Assembly: GCA_036231565.1 (NCBI GenBank)
Contig: JAZAHA010000019.1
Coordinates: 62,001-126,000, forward strand
Direction: 5' to 3'
Source of the DNA: Maricaulis sp036231565
GTDB lineage: Bacteria > Pseudomonadota > Alphaproteobacteria > Caulobacterales > Maricaulaceae
DNA: 64,000 nucleotides
The notes below the pieces were generated by a model. It ran no database searches. It had not been told where the DNA came from and saw only the letters and a program-made list of their open reading frames with translations. The stretch's first letter is position 1. The number at the start of each line of letters is the position of its first letter. Shown piece after piece: positions 43,325 through 52,210 of the stretch. The position numbers and the translations under genes were made by a program.

Positions 43325-45583
43325 CTATTCGGCCGCGATCGCTTCGACCTCGCTGTCAGCCAGGCCGACCACCATCAGGGCGAAGGCCCAGTTGAGAGCG
43401 GTTTCGCGCAGGCTGTCGAAGCGGCCGGAGGCACCGCCATGGCCGGCCCCCATATTCATCTTCAGCAGGGTCAGCCCGTCATCGGTCCGCCGGTCGCGCA
43501 GGCGGGCAACGAACTTGGTCGGCTCCCAGTAGGTAACGCGCGGATCGGTCAGCCCGCCCGTCGCCAGGACGTGGGGATAGTCCATCTCCTGGATCTGGTC
43601 GTAGGGGCTGTAGGCGTACATCGTCTCATAGTCTTCCGCGCTCTCGATCGGATTGCCCCATTCGGGCCATTCCGGCGGGGTGAGCGGCAGTTCCGCGTCC
43701 GACATGGTGTTGATCACGTCCACGAAGGGCACGGCGGCGATGGCACCGGCAAACAGGTCGGGCTGCAGATTGATCGCGGCACCGACCAGCAGGCCGCCGG
43801 CCGAACCGCCATAGGCGACGATATTGCCGCGGCTGGTATAGCCTTCGCTGGCGAGTGCCTCACCGGCCGAGACGAAGTCGCGGAAAGTGTTGATCTTCTG
43901 CTCCAGCTTGCCGTCCAGATACCACTGGTATCCGTTCGCCATGCCGCCGCGGATATGGGCGATGGCATAGACCATGCCGCGGTCGACCAGCGGCAACGGG
44001 GTGACGCGGAAGGCCGCCGGGATGGTGATGCCGTAGGAGCCATAGCCGTACAGCAGCAGCGGCGCCGATCCGTCCACCGGCGTGTCGCGGTGGTGCAGGA
44101 TGGTGACCGGGATATCCACGCCGTCATGGCCAGGCGCCATGATACGGCGCACGACATAGTCTTCCGGATTGTGACCGGAGGGGACTTCCTGGCGCTTCAG
44201 CAGCACGCGCTCGCGTGTTGCCATGTCGAAATCATAGGTCTCTTCCGGCGTCGACGGGCTCTCGTATGAGAAACGCAGCGTGTCGGTCTCGAACTCATAG
44301 CCCTGCGAGATACCCAGCGAATAGGCTTCCTCGTCGAAGGCGATGTCGTATTCCTCGCCGCTCTCGTAATTGTGCACCACGATGCGCGGCAGGGCGTTCT
44401 GGCGCTCCATGCGGACCTGCCAGTCGGCAAAGCCGATGACGGCATTGATCAGCGTGCCCGGACGGTGGGCGACGACATCTTCCCAGTTCTCGCGGCCCGG
44501 ATTGTCGATCGGAGCGGCGACGATCTTGAAGTCCACCGCGCCGTCGGCATTGGTCAGGAAGTAGAAGCGGTCGCGGGCCTCGGTGAGATAGTATTCGACA
44601 TTCTCCTCGCGCGGCGCGATCAGCTGCGGCTCGGCCGTCGGATCATTGGCGTCGATCAGGCGCAGCTCGTTGGAGGTGTGGCCGCCGGCATTGATGACGA
44701 TGTAATTGTCGCCGTCCGACGTGCCGACCGAGACGAAGAAGCCGTCATCCGGCTCCTCATAGATCAGCTCGCTGGCGCCGCCGCTGCGCGACTGGCGGTA
44801 GACGCGCTTGGAGCGGGAGTTCTCGTCGCGCCACACCCAGTACAGCGTCTCGGAGTCATTCGCCCAGACAAAGTCGCCCGAGCTCTCGTCGGTCAGCGTG
44901 GCGACAATGGCGCCGGTCGCGATCTCGCGGATGCGGATCTCGTAGTATTCCGAGCCGCGGATATCGACGCCGAAGGCGACATACTGGTGGTCCGGCGAGT
45001 GCTCCATCGAGGAGAAGTCGAGATAGTCGAAATCGGCTGCCTCGGCGTCGCCATCGACCAGAATCTCTTCCTCGCCGGCCGGCTCGCCGGTTTCCGGATC
45101 GATCGGGCGGCGGGCATAGATCGGATACTGGCCGCCTTCGCGATAGCGGGTGAAGTATTCATAGCCGCCATCGCGCTCGGGCACCGAGCTGTCATCTTCC
45201 TTGATGCGGCCGCGGATCTCCTGGAAAATCCGTTCCTGCAGATCGACCGTCGGCTCCATCACCGCGTCCAGATAGGCATTCTCCGCGTCCAGCAATTCGC
45301 GGATATCGCTGTCCAGGACGTCCGGCTCGCGCATCACCTGCTGCCAGTTATCGTCCTTGATCCACTGGTATTCGTCGACGCGGGTAAAACCCAGCTGCTC
45401 GATCTCCACGGGGCGCTGTTCGGCGCGCGGCGCTTCCAGGCCGCGGGCCCGTTCGATCAGGGCCGAAGTCTGCGGCGCGGCAGCGGTGGTGTCGGCGGTC
45501 ATGTCAGTCTCCTGGCTGCAGGCGGCCAGCGCGAGGGCGGTCAGCCCGGCGCCGATCCGTCCGGCAAGTTGTCGCGATGTCAT
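43325..45583 (-). CDS. S9 family oligopeptidase B-like lipoprotein
   Basis: 752 residues. Lipobox LAAC at about C22, then a seven-bladed beta-propeller (about 80-480) and an alpha/beta-hydrolase domain with nucleophile YGGSAGGLLVG (about S594), acid TGGLTDPRV and base GAGHGG. YEYFTRYREGGQYPIYARR and YGYGSYGITIPAAFR are typical of oligopeptidase B, which cleaves short peptides after basic residues. The lipoprotein signal suggests a periplasmic, membrane-bound form. GGGGAAG ribosome site. Confidence 0.88.
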   Translation of the reverse strand: MTSRQLAGRIGAGLTALALAACSQETDMTADTTAAAPQTSALIERARGLEAPRAEQRPVEIEQLGFTRVDEYQWIKDDNWQQVMREPDVLDSDIRELLDAENAYLDAVMEPTVDLQERIFQEIRGRIKEDDSSVPERDGGYEYFTRYREGGQYPIYARRPIDPETGEPAGEEEILVDGDAEAADFDYLDFSSMEHSPDHQYVAFGVDIRGSEYYEIRIREIATGAIVATLTDESSGDFVWANDSETLYWVWRDENSRSKRVYRQSRSGGASELIYEEPDDGFFVSVGTSDGDNYIVINAGGHTSNELRLIDANDPTAEPQLIAPREENVEYYLTEARDRFYFLTNADGAVDFKIVAAPIDNPGRENWEDVVAHRPGTLINAVIGFADWQVRMERQNALPRIVVHNYESGEEYDIAFDEEAYSLGISQGYEFETDTLRFSYESPSTPEETYDFDMATRERVLLKRQEVPSGHNPEDYVVRRIMAPGHDGVDIPVTILHHRDTPVDGSAPLLLYGYGSYGITIPAAFRVTPLPLVDRGMVYAIAHIRGGMANGYQWYLDGKLEQKINTFRDFVSAGEALASEGYTSRGNIVAYGGSAGGLLVGAAINLQPDLFAGAIAAVPFVDVINTMSDAELPLTPPEWPEWGNPIESAEDYETMYAYSPYDQIQEMDYPHVLATGGLTDPRVTYWEPTKFVARLRDRRTDDGLTLLKMNMGAGHGGASGRFDSLRETALNWAFALMVVGLADSEVEAIAAE

Positions 45584-45610
45584 CGTCTTCCCCTCATGCG
45601 TTGGCCGGCC

Positions 45611-46021
45611 TTAATCGCCGCCCGTCTCCTCCGGCCGGAAATCCAGCACGGTCCCGTTGGTACAATAGCGTTGTCCGGTCGGTCTGGGACCGTCGGAGAA
45701 CACATGGCCCAGATGTGCGCCGCAGTTGGCGCAATGGATCTCGGTGCGTGGCAGGCGCAACCGGAAATCCGTCTTCGTCTCCACCGCGTCCGAGGCCATC
45801 ACATCGTAGAAGGAGGGCCAGCCCGACCCGCTCTCGTATTTGTGCTCGGCCGAGAACAGCGCCTCGCCGCACACCTTGCAGTGATAGGCGCCGCCGCGCT
45901 TTTCCGCGTTGAGCGGATGGGTGAAGGCGCGCTCGGTGCCTTCCTCGAAGGCGATCGCATAGGTCTCCGGGTCAAGCCGGGCCTTCAGGGCGTCGATTTC
46001 GGCGTCAGTCAGTTTCGGCAT
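45611..46021 (-). CDS. msrB: Peptide-methionine (R)-S-oxide reductase
   Basis: 136-residue MsrB that reduces methionine-R-sulfoxide. Zinc cysteines C48/C51 (CKVC) and C97/C100 (CANC), substrate motif SGSGWPSFYDV, and catalytic C120 in GQRYCTNG. No signal peptide, so cytosolic. Start overlaps the end of the upstream MFS gene by 17 bp, and the oligopeptidase follows after 27 bp, making a three-gene leftward series. Confidence 0.95.
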   Translation of the reverse strand: MPKLTDAEIDALKARLDPETYAIAFEEGTERAFTHPLNAEKRGGAYHCKVCGEALFSAEHKYESGSGWPSFYDVMASDAVETKTDFRLRLPRTEIHCANCGAHLGHVFSDGPRPTGQRYCTNGTVLDFRPEETGGD

Positions 46022-47321
46022 GGTCGCGCGCTTCCTCGTTCGGCGGCAGGGCGGCCGGATGGGAATGGCCGCGCCGGACGGACAATATGGGCGTCGTCAG
46101 GGAAATTACCACGAGAACCAGTCCGAGGCCGATCATCGGGATCAGTGCGGAAGTCTGCGGTCCCAGGAAACCGATCATGAAGCCCATCAGCACGGCGCCG
46201 GCGGGCATGCCGCCGAACAGACCAAGCTGATAGACCGACATCACCCGCGCCAGCTTGTCCGGCGGGGCCTGTTCCTGCACCACCGAACGCGACAGCGAGA
46301 TCGCCACGCCGGCGCCCAGCCCCCATACGAAGACGAGGATGTAGAGTGACCAGAAGGGCAGGGGCAGCGCAAAGGCGCCGGTCGCCAGCACCGTCACGCT
46401 CTGGGCGATGATCAGGGCGCGGCCGGGCCGCTCGATCTGCGGGAAGCTCGCCAGGGCGACATTGGCCAGAAAGGCGCCGACCCAGAAGGCCACCATCAGG
46501 CTGGCGATCTCGGGGAAACCGCCGCCATAGCTCTCGCGGATCAGGAGCGGGATCAGCACCAGGAAGGAGCCGCCCACGACGAGGAGGCCGATGGCAATCA
46601 TGATCACCGTCATCGGCATCAGGACCGGCGAGCGGAAGACTGCGCGCACGCCCTCGGCGAGGTCGGCCATGGGGTGGGCGGTGGATTTGTTGCGGGTCGA
46701 GCCCAGACGCGGCAGGAAGGCGGCAGAAAGCCCGCCGATGAAGAGGCCGATCCCCTGGCAGACAAACAGCGCACCCGGGCCGGTATAGGCGGCGATATAG
46801 CCCAGCCCCATGCCCAGGATCTGGGCGCCGAACTGCACCGCCGACGCCATCACCACGGCCCGCTGCAGATCGATCCCGCCATGACGGGTGCGCCCGGAAA
46901 TGCGCACGACCGGATTGATCGCGCTGTCTCGGGCCGGCATCACGAAACCGCCTGCCACACCGATCATCAGCGCGAAGGCGACCATGATCCAGTAGGACAG
47001 GTGATCGGTCATCAACAGCGCACCCAGCGTGGTCGCGGCAAGACCGGCGAAAATGTAGAAATAGAAGATGATCCCGCGCCGGTCCTTGCGCTCGGCCAGC
47101 ACGCCGGCAAAGGGCAAGAGCAGCATCATCGGCGCGGTCAGCGCGGCCTGGGCAATGCCCAGCCGCTCGGCGCTTTCGCCCAGGGTGAAGGTGATGACGC
47201 CGGGGAAGATCGTGGTCTGCAGGCCGAAGCCGAAGAACCAGCCGGCGACCAGAACCAGATAACCGCCGAACGGCGGCAGTCGAAGGCGGCGATTGCCGGC
47301 GAGGGGGCGAAAGACGGGCAA
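46005..47321 (-). CDS. MFS transporter (EntS/MFS_3-like)
   Basis: 438 residues by the chosen start, 11-12 predicted helices. Motif A-like GVLAERKDRRGIIFYFY follows helix 2, and GGFVMPARDSAINPVV lies in helix 5 as in EntS-type exporters. A TTG at 47321 is the only start that avoids running into the divergent DUF2336 gene; no good ribosome site is visible, so the start is uncertain. C-terminal tail is His/Pro-rich. Substrate unknown. Confidence 0.82.
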   Translation of the reverse strand: MPVFRPLAGNRRLRLPPFGGYLVLVAGWFFGFGLQTTIFPGVITFTLGESAERLGIAQAALTAPMMLLLPFAGVLAERKDRRGIIFYFYIFAGLAATTLGALLMTDHLSYWIMVAFALMIGVAGGFVMPARDSAINPVVRISGRTRHGGIDLQRAVVMASAVQFGAQILGMGLGYIAAYTGPGALFVCQGIGLFIGGLSAAFLPRLGSTRNKSTAHPMADLAEGVRAVFRSPVLMPMTVIMIAIGLLVVGGSFLVLIPLLIRESYGGGFPEIASLMVAFWVGAFLANVALASFPQIERPGRALIIAQSVTVLATGAFALPLPFWSLYILVFVWGLGAGVAISLSRSVVQEQAPPDKLARVMSVYQLGLFGGMPAGAVLMGFMIGFLGPQTSALIPMIGLGLVLVVISLTTPILSVRRGHSHPAALPPNEEARDHAETD

Positions 47322-47505
47322 AGGGGCGTCGCGCTTTGTTGATCCGGGTGTCCGCGCCGCGAGCGGCGGAAGATTGCAGATCGCCCTGTCTACCAACTTG
47401 TGGGCGCAAGGCAACTCCCGGCCATTACGTTGCCGCGGCTGCCACCATTCATTAACGCCGTCACGGCATTCTGGCCCCGATTCCAGTCTGGCAGGACGCG
47501 TCCCC

Positions 47506-48594
47506 ATGGCCGAGGCCAAGCCCTATGATCTGACCGAACCGGTCGCCACGCCCAAGACGCGGGCGCTCCTGGCGCGCCGGCTTGCGGATATTGTCGGCCT
47601 GCCGTCCAGCCGCATCACGCCGCGCGAGCGCTGGATTGTCGGCGATCTCCTGTATGACGTCATCCGGGCCTCGGATATTGAACTGCGCCGGCGCTGTGCG
47701 GAACGCCTGGCGGCCCTGAGCGAGGCGCCGCACCGCCTGTTGCGCACGCTGGCCAGCGATGATTTCGAGGTCGCCCAGCCGATCCTGGAGCGCTGCACGG
47801 CACTGACCGATTTCGACATGATGGAGATCATCAATTCCGGCACGCTGCAGCACCGGCTGACGATCGCCCGCCGTGAAGCCCTGTCGGAAACCGTCGCTGC
47901 GGCCCTGGCCGCCTATGGCGAGCCGCCCGTGGTGGAGCGTCTCCTGCGCAACAAGACCGCCCATCTCGCAGCGCCTACGCTCGATCATCTTGTCGGAGCC
48001 GCTGCCGAGGAAACCTCATACGCCGCGCTGCTGATCCGCCGCGAGGAAATGCGCCCGGCCCAGGCTTTCCGACTGTTCTGGAGCTGCGAACATGTCGACC
48101 GTTTCCAGATCCTCGACCGTTTCGCTGTCGATCGCACCATCCTGCTCGAAGCGTCGGAAGACATTTTCCCGGCCGCGGCCCGGGAAGGCTGGTCCGATCC
48201 CATGGTTGCCCGCATCCTGCGCTATATCGACCGCCGCCAGCGCAATCGCGAAGCGGCCGACACCAGCCCCTTCGGGTCGCTGGAAGGCGTGTGCGAGGCG
48301 ATGGAGACCGAGGGCGCGACCTCGGACATCATCGCCGAGATCAGCCGCCTGGCCGCCGTCGAGCGCCGGCTGGTCGTGCGCATGATCGACGACATGGCCG
48401 GCGAACCGCTGGCCGTGCTGTGCAAGGCGACCGGCCTGAAATGGCCCTTCTTCCTGCACATGTGGCGGGGGCTGGGCCGGTCTGACCAGAGCGACCAGGT
48501 CGAGCAGGCGCGGCGTGTCTATGACAGCCTGTCGGTCGAGAAGGCCCAGACGGTGCTGCGCTACTGGAACCTCTCCGCCGAGGACAAGGGCTGA
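47506..48594 (+). CDS. DUF2336 domain protein
   Basis: 362-residue, mostly helical HEAT-like soluble protein. The DUF2336 core runs about 15-280, including RERWIVGDLLYDVIRASDIE and LVGAAAEETSYAALLIRREE. DUF2336 proteins are widespread in alphaproteobacteria and have unknown function. AGGA 10 nt before the ATG. Divergent from the MFS transporter. Confidence 0.85.
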   Translation: MAEAKPYDLTEPVATPKTRALLARRLADIVGLPSSRITPRERWIVGDLLYDVIRASDIELRRRCAERLAALSEAPHRLLRTLASDDFEVAQPILERCTALTDFDMMEIINSGTLQHRLTIARREALSETVAAALAAYGEPPVVERLLRNKTAHLAAPTLDHLVGAAAEETSYAALLIRREEMRPAQAFRLFWSCEHVDRFQILDRFAVDRTILLEASEDIFPAAAREGWSDPMVARILRYIDRRQRNREAADTSPFGSLEGVCEAMETEGATSDIIAEISRLAAVERRLVVRMIDDMAGEPLAVLCKATGLKWPFFLHMWRGLGRSDQSDQVEQARRVYDSLSVEKAQTVLRYWNLSAEDKG

Positions 48595-48681
48595 CCTGGC
48601 TCTGCCGTAGGCCATAAACCGGCTCGATCCGGGCAATCGGAAGAATTGATTGGCGCATACTGCGCGATTGCATCACGGTAT

Positions 48682-48702
48682 TTTTGCGAATTGTTCGCAA
48701 AA
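48682..48702. promoter_or_regulatory. 21-bp perfect palindrome upstream of the DUF2061 gene
   Basis: TTTTGCGAA-TTG-TTCGCAAAA, with 9-bp perfect arms, ends 3 nt before the GGAG ribosome site. The position suits a repressor operator, or an RNA hairpin next to the ribosome site. Confidence 0.55.
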
Positions 48703-48715
48703 TCTGGAGTGCCCG

Positions 48716-48961
48716 ATGCTGTCCCGTGTCCATCGCTGTTGCCGCATGCCTGATCGCAATGCCTTGCGCGTGCCGCGCGGTGCGCTGAAGACCCTCAGCT
48801 ATGCCCTGATGCATCTGGGCGTTGCGATGACGGTCGCCTTTGCCCTGACGCGAAACTGGCATGCTGCGCTGGCCATCGGCCTGATCGAGCCTCTGGTGCA
48901 GACGGTCGCCTATTCCGTGCATGAGCGCGCCTGGGCCCGGCGGCCGGCGTCTGCTGTCTGA
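48716..48961 (+). CDS. DUF2061 small membrane protein
   Basis: 81 residues. The DUF2061 signature RGALKTLSYALMHLGVAMTV and a second hydrophobic helix AALAIGLIEPLVQTVAYSVHERAW. ATG at 48716 has GGAG 8 nt upstream; longer in-frame starts would run through the palindrome. Function of the family is unknown. Next gene (zf-TFIIB) is 116 bp downstream. Confidence 0.8.
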   Translation: MLSRVHRCCRMPDRNALRVPRGALKTLSYALMHLGVAMTVAFALTRNWHAALAIGLIEPLVQTVAYSVHERAWARRPASAV

Positions 48962-49077
48962 CGGGACGGCCGATCGCAGGGCGGGATTCCGGACCGGCGC
49001 GTCCACCTTGCCGCGGTCTGGCGGGCGTCCATATCTGCGTCTGCAATCCGCAACGCACGGCAAGGAGGCCCGCCATC

Positions 49078-49347
49078 ATGAAATGCCCCGTCGACGAGGA
49101 AACCCTGGTGATGACCGACCGCAACGGCGTCGAGATCGATTATTGCCCGAAATGCCGGGGCGTCTGGCTCGACCGCGGCGAGCTGGACAAGATCATCGAG
49201 CGCGCCGCACCCGCTGCCCCCGCCCAGTCGGCACCGCAAGCGCGCGAGCCGCGCCGCGAGGCGCGTCATCACGACGATCGCCGCTATGACGACCGGCGCC
49301 GCTACAAGAAGCGCGAGAGCTTTCTCAGCGAACTCTTCGATTTCTGA
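49078..49347 (+). CDS. zf-TFIIB domain protein
   Basis: 89 residues. The zinc motif is MKCPVDEETLVMTDRNGVEI followed by DYCPKCRGVWLDRGELDKII, four cysteines in a TFIIB-like ribbon. After an Ala/Pro linker comes a basic Arg/His/Asp stretch and an aromatic FLSELFDF end. Probably a small regulatory or nucleic-acid/protein-binding factor; function unknown. GGAGG before the ATG. Confidence 0.85.
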   Translation: MKCPVDEETLVMTDRNGVEIDYCPKCRGVWLDRGELDKIIERAAPAAPAQSAPQAREPRREARHHDDRRYDDRRRYKKRESFLSELFDF

Positions 49348-49360
49348 TCCCCGCAACAAA

Positions 49361-49386
49361 AAATGCCCGGCCGGAGCCGGGCATTT
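49361..49386. terminator. Bidirectional terminator between zf-TFIIB and TonB receptor genes
   Basis: 11-bp perfect stem AAATGCCCGGC / GCCGGGCATTT with loop CGGA and A/T tracts on both sides. It serves the rightward gene and the leftward receptor. Confidence 0.88.
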
Positions 49387-49410
49387 CCTTGTGCGGTTGC
49401 CGCTGCAAGC

Positions 49411-51843
49411 TTACCAGCTGTAGCGGATCCGGCCGTAGACATAGCGGCCGGAGAAGCCGAAGGGCGAGAAGCCGGAGAAGGGGAAGATCCGGCTGAACGT
49501 GCCGTCCAGCGCCGGGGTTTCCGCCGTCACATCCGGATACTCGTCGAACAGGTTGTTGGCGCCGAAGGCGACATTCAGCCCGTCCGTGATGTCGGCCGAG
49601 AATTCGGCATCGACAATGGTCTTCGGCGAGAGGACCTCATCGCCGGAACCGTCGGCTGCCGTGCCCGGATCGACCGTTTCGCCGAAGCGCGTTGCACGGA
49701 CATAGCCGGCGAACGGACCGCGCGACCAGTCGACAGACCCGATCAGCTTGTTCTCCGGCTGGCCGACCTCGAAGCGGGCGATCTCGCGCCGTGCAAAGAG
49801 GGAGACACCCGGCAGGACTTCCGAGGTCGGGGCGTCGGTGACTTCGGTCTCGGTGAAGTTGGCACCGAAGGTCAGGTCGAAATCACCCCAGTCGGCGGTC
49901 TGGAAGCCATAGCTGGCGACCACGTCGACACCGCGGGTTTCCGTTTCCACACCATTGATGAAGAAGCGGGCGCTGGTGATGTTGGTGATGCCGGCATTGA
50001 CCAGCAGGGCTTCCACATCCGGGCCGGAGAGGTTTTCCGACAGCACGATGCGGTCCTCGATGTCGATGGCATAGGCATCCACCGTCAGCGTGAACCCGCC
50101 CTGGGCGAAGACGAGACCGCCGGAGATGTTCAGCGATTCCTCGGCTTCCAGCGGCTCACCGCCCAGCGCGGCTGCGACCGGGCTGGTCGCCGGGAAGGTG
50201 CCGACCTCGACCGGCGTCGGCGGCGTGCCGGTGAACACGGTCGATGTGGAGGTGAAATAGGCCTGTTGCAGCGAGGGCGCCCGGAAACCGTTCGACACGG
50301 CCCCGCGCAGCGCCAGCGCGTCGGTCAGCTGGTAGCGCGCCGCCAGCTTGCCGGTCAGGGTCTCGCCGAAGTCGGAATAGCTTTCCGCCCGCGCAGCGGC
50401 AGACACGGTGAAACGGTCGGTGACGTCGGTTTCCAGATCGATATAGGCAGCGATGGAATCGCGGTCCTCGTCGATCACGTTGGACGGCTGGAAGCCCGGG
50501 AAGACCTGGCTGCCCGAGGCGAGGATCTCGCCATTGGGACCGGTCACGCCGCCATTGATGTAGGAGGCTTCTTCACCGGCCTCGATCTCGTAGCTTTCCA
50601 GGCGGTATTCCAGGCCGACAGCGACGCTCAGCGGGCCGGCAAAGGCGTCGACGGCGTAATTGCGCTGGAAGTCGGCATTGGCGGTCAGCTGGTCATAGAT
50701 CAGCGCACCGGCGTCGAAGCTCGTCGGGCTCGAGGCACCCATCGAGGTGTTGACCGAGTTCTCCACGCCATAGCCCAGCTCGTTGCGGCCATAGCCCAGG
50801 CTGAAATCATAGCCCCATTCGGCCCAGTCGCCGCGCACGCCGCCCAGCACGGAAATGTCTTCGACGTCCGTGGTGATGTAGGGCAGGAAACCGTCCGGAT
50901 AGATCGCCGGGACATTGCGGGAGTCCTGGGCGCGGCGATAGAAGCCGGCGCCCTGGCCGTCGCGCTGCTGGTAGCTCGCCCAGCCATAGAGTTCGGCATC
51001 GGCGCTGATCGGCAGGCCGGCATTGGCGAACAGGCTCAGCGCTTCCGACGCCGACAGGCCGAAACGGTGATTGATCCGGTCGAAGCTCTGCTCGCGCGGA
51101 TCGAGACCGCCGCCGGTGAGGGAGGGGTATTGCTGGCGGGTGTCCGGACCGGCGCGGTTGGTGGGTTCACGGTCGCGGTATTCCGCCGACAGGGTCAGGA
51201 AGCCTTCCGCGCCGAGCGGCAGGCCGACCCAGCCGGACAGGCTGGTCGTGTCGCCGTCCGAGGCCGAGCGCGGCTGGTCGACGAGCGGGATGTCGGTGGC
51301 GTACTGGCCGAAGCTGGCCGTCACCTGGCCGCCCTCGCGCGCTTCACGCAGGCCGACATTGATCACGCCGGCGATGGCGTCGGAACCGTACTGGGCCGAG
51401 GCGCCGTCGCGCAGCACTTCCACGCGGCCGATGGCCGAGACGGGAATGGTGTTGAGGTCGACCGCCGAGGAGCCGCGTCCGACCGAACCGTTGAGATTGA
51501 CCAGGGCCGAGGAGTGCCGCCGGCGCGAATTGACCAGCACCAGCGTCTGGTCCGGACCCAGGCCGCGCAGCGTCGCCGGGCGCACATGGTCGGTACCGTC
51601 GGTGATCGCCGGCTGCGGGAAGTTGAAGGAGGGCAGGGCGTAGGACAGGGCCACGTTCAGCTCGGTCGAGCCGTTGTTTTCCAACGTGCCCGCCGAGATC
51701 ACATCGACCGGCGCCGTGCTTTCCAAGGCGGTGCGGCCTTCGGCGCGCGTACCCGTGACGACGATGACGTCCACCGCCGACTGGGCGACGGCTGACGCTG
51801 CGGTCAGGGCGCCCAGGGCGACGCCGAGAAGCAGGTGTTTCAT
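49411..51843 (-). CDS. TonB-dependent outer-membrane receptor
   Basis: 810 residues. Signal peptide to about 20 (TAASAVAQS), a TonB-box-like VDVIVVTGTRAEGR (about 24-37), a plug domain to about 165 with RGLGPDQTLVLVNSRRRHSS, and a beta-barrel ending in a terminal tryptophan (YGRIRYSW) for outer-membrane assembly. No transport partner is adjacent, so substrate is unknown. Energy would come from the TonB/ExbBD block at 34.6-43.1 kb. AGAGGGGA ribosome site before the ATG. Confidence 0.9.
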   Translation of the reverse strand: MKHLLLGVALGALTAASAVAQSAVDVIVVTGTRAEGRTALESTAPVDVISAGTLENNGSTELNVALSYALPSFNFPQPAITDGTDHVRPATLRGLGPDQTLVLVNSRRRHSSALVNLNGSVGRGSSAVDLNTIPVSAIGRVEVLRDGASAQYGSDAIAGVINVGLREAREGGQVTASFGQYATDIPLVDQPRSASDGDTTSLSGWVGLPLGAEGFLTLSAEYRDREPTNRAGPDTRQQYPSLTGGGLDPREQSFDRINHRFGLSASEALSLFANAGLPISADAELYGWASYQQRDGQGAGFYRRAQDSRNVPAIYPDGFLPYITTDVEDISVLGGVRGDWAEWGYDFSLGYGRNELGYGVENSVNTSMGASSPTSFDAGALIYDQLTANADFQRNYAVDAFAGPLSVAVGLEYRLESYEIEAGEEASYINGGVTGPNGEILASGSQVFPGFQPSNVIDEDRDSIAAYIDLETDVTDRFTVSAAARAESYSDFGETLTGKLAARYQLTDALALRGAVSNGFRAPSLQQAYFTSTSTVFTGTPPTPVEVGTFPATSPVAAALGGEPLEAEESLNISGGLVFAQGGFTLTVDAYAIDIEDRIVLSENLSGPDVEALLVNAGITNITSARFFINGVETETRGVDVVASYGFQTADWGDFDLTFGANFTETEVTDAPTSEVLPGVSLFARREIARFEVGQPENKLIGSVDWSRGPFAGYVRATRFGETVDPGTAADGSGDEVLSPKTIVDAEFSADITDGLNVAFGANNLFDEYPDVTAETPALDGTFSRIFPFSGFSPFGFSGRYVYGRIRYSW

Positions 51844-52210
51844 GAAAATCCCCTCTTGTTTTTACGGGTATTGAGTTTGAATCGACCATCCGTGGGGCCG
51901 GGTTGGACCCGCCATTTGGGGCCTCATGCAACCAATGCAAGAATATGACAGGACTTTGTCATCCCCTGTGGGCTGAAAGCCACACCCCGCACGTGGGGCC
52001 GGCGCCAACAACTGCATTTCGTCCGGACGGGGTCTGTGCGGCGAGCGGCACCGGTTTATATCCGCGCGCGCGTGCACCTGTTTCATACACGCGCGCGGGG
52101 GCCTTGATGACCGCACTGAAAGTGTGTGCAACTGGGCGTCCGGTTCTTCTGGTCAAGCCGGTTTCCGGCCGCTAATAACCGGGTGAAGCGTTAACGCGCG
52201 GGGAGAATCC
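51844..52210. other. 367-bp divergent control region between TonB receptor and mrp operon
   Basis: No gene. It holds the palindrome at 51945-51962 (listed), a 10-bp GC-alternating stem-loop at 52065-52097 (arms CGCGCGCGTG-type), and GCGTTAACGC palindrome about 20 nt before the mrpE start. Confidence 0.55.
51945..51962. promoter_or_regulatory. Palindrome upstream of TonB receptor
   Basis: ATGACA-GGACTT-TGTCAT, perfect 6-bp arms, about 100 nt upstream of the receptor start codon. Operator-like; the regulator is unknown. Confidence 0.45.

Noticed and set aside
46009..47409. Long open frame of about 466 residues in another register of the MFS gene
   Set aside because: It is rich in Arg/Ala/Asp with no hydrophobic helices, while the other register gives a clean MFS transporter. 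It is a high-GC shadow.
49363..51795. 810-codon open frame opposite the TonB receptor
   Set aside because: Composition is typical of antisense high-GC frames and matches no family; the receptor on the other strand is fully conserved.
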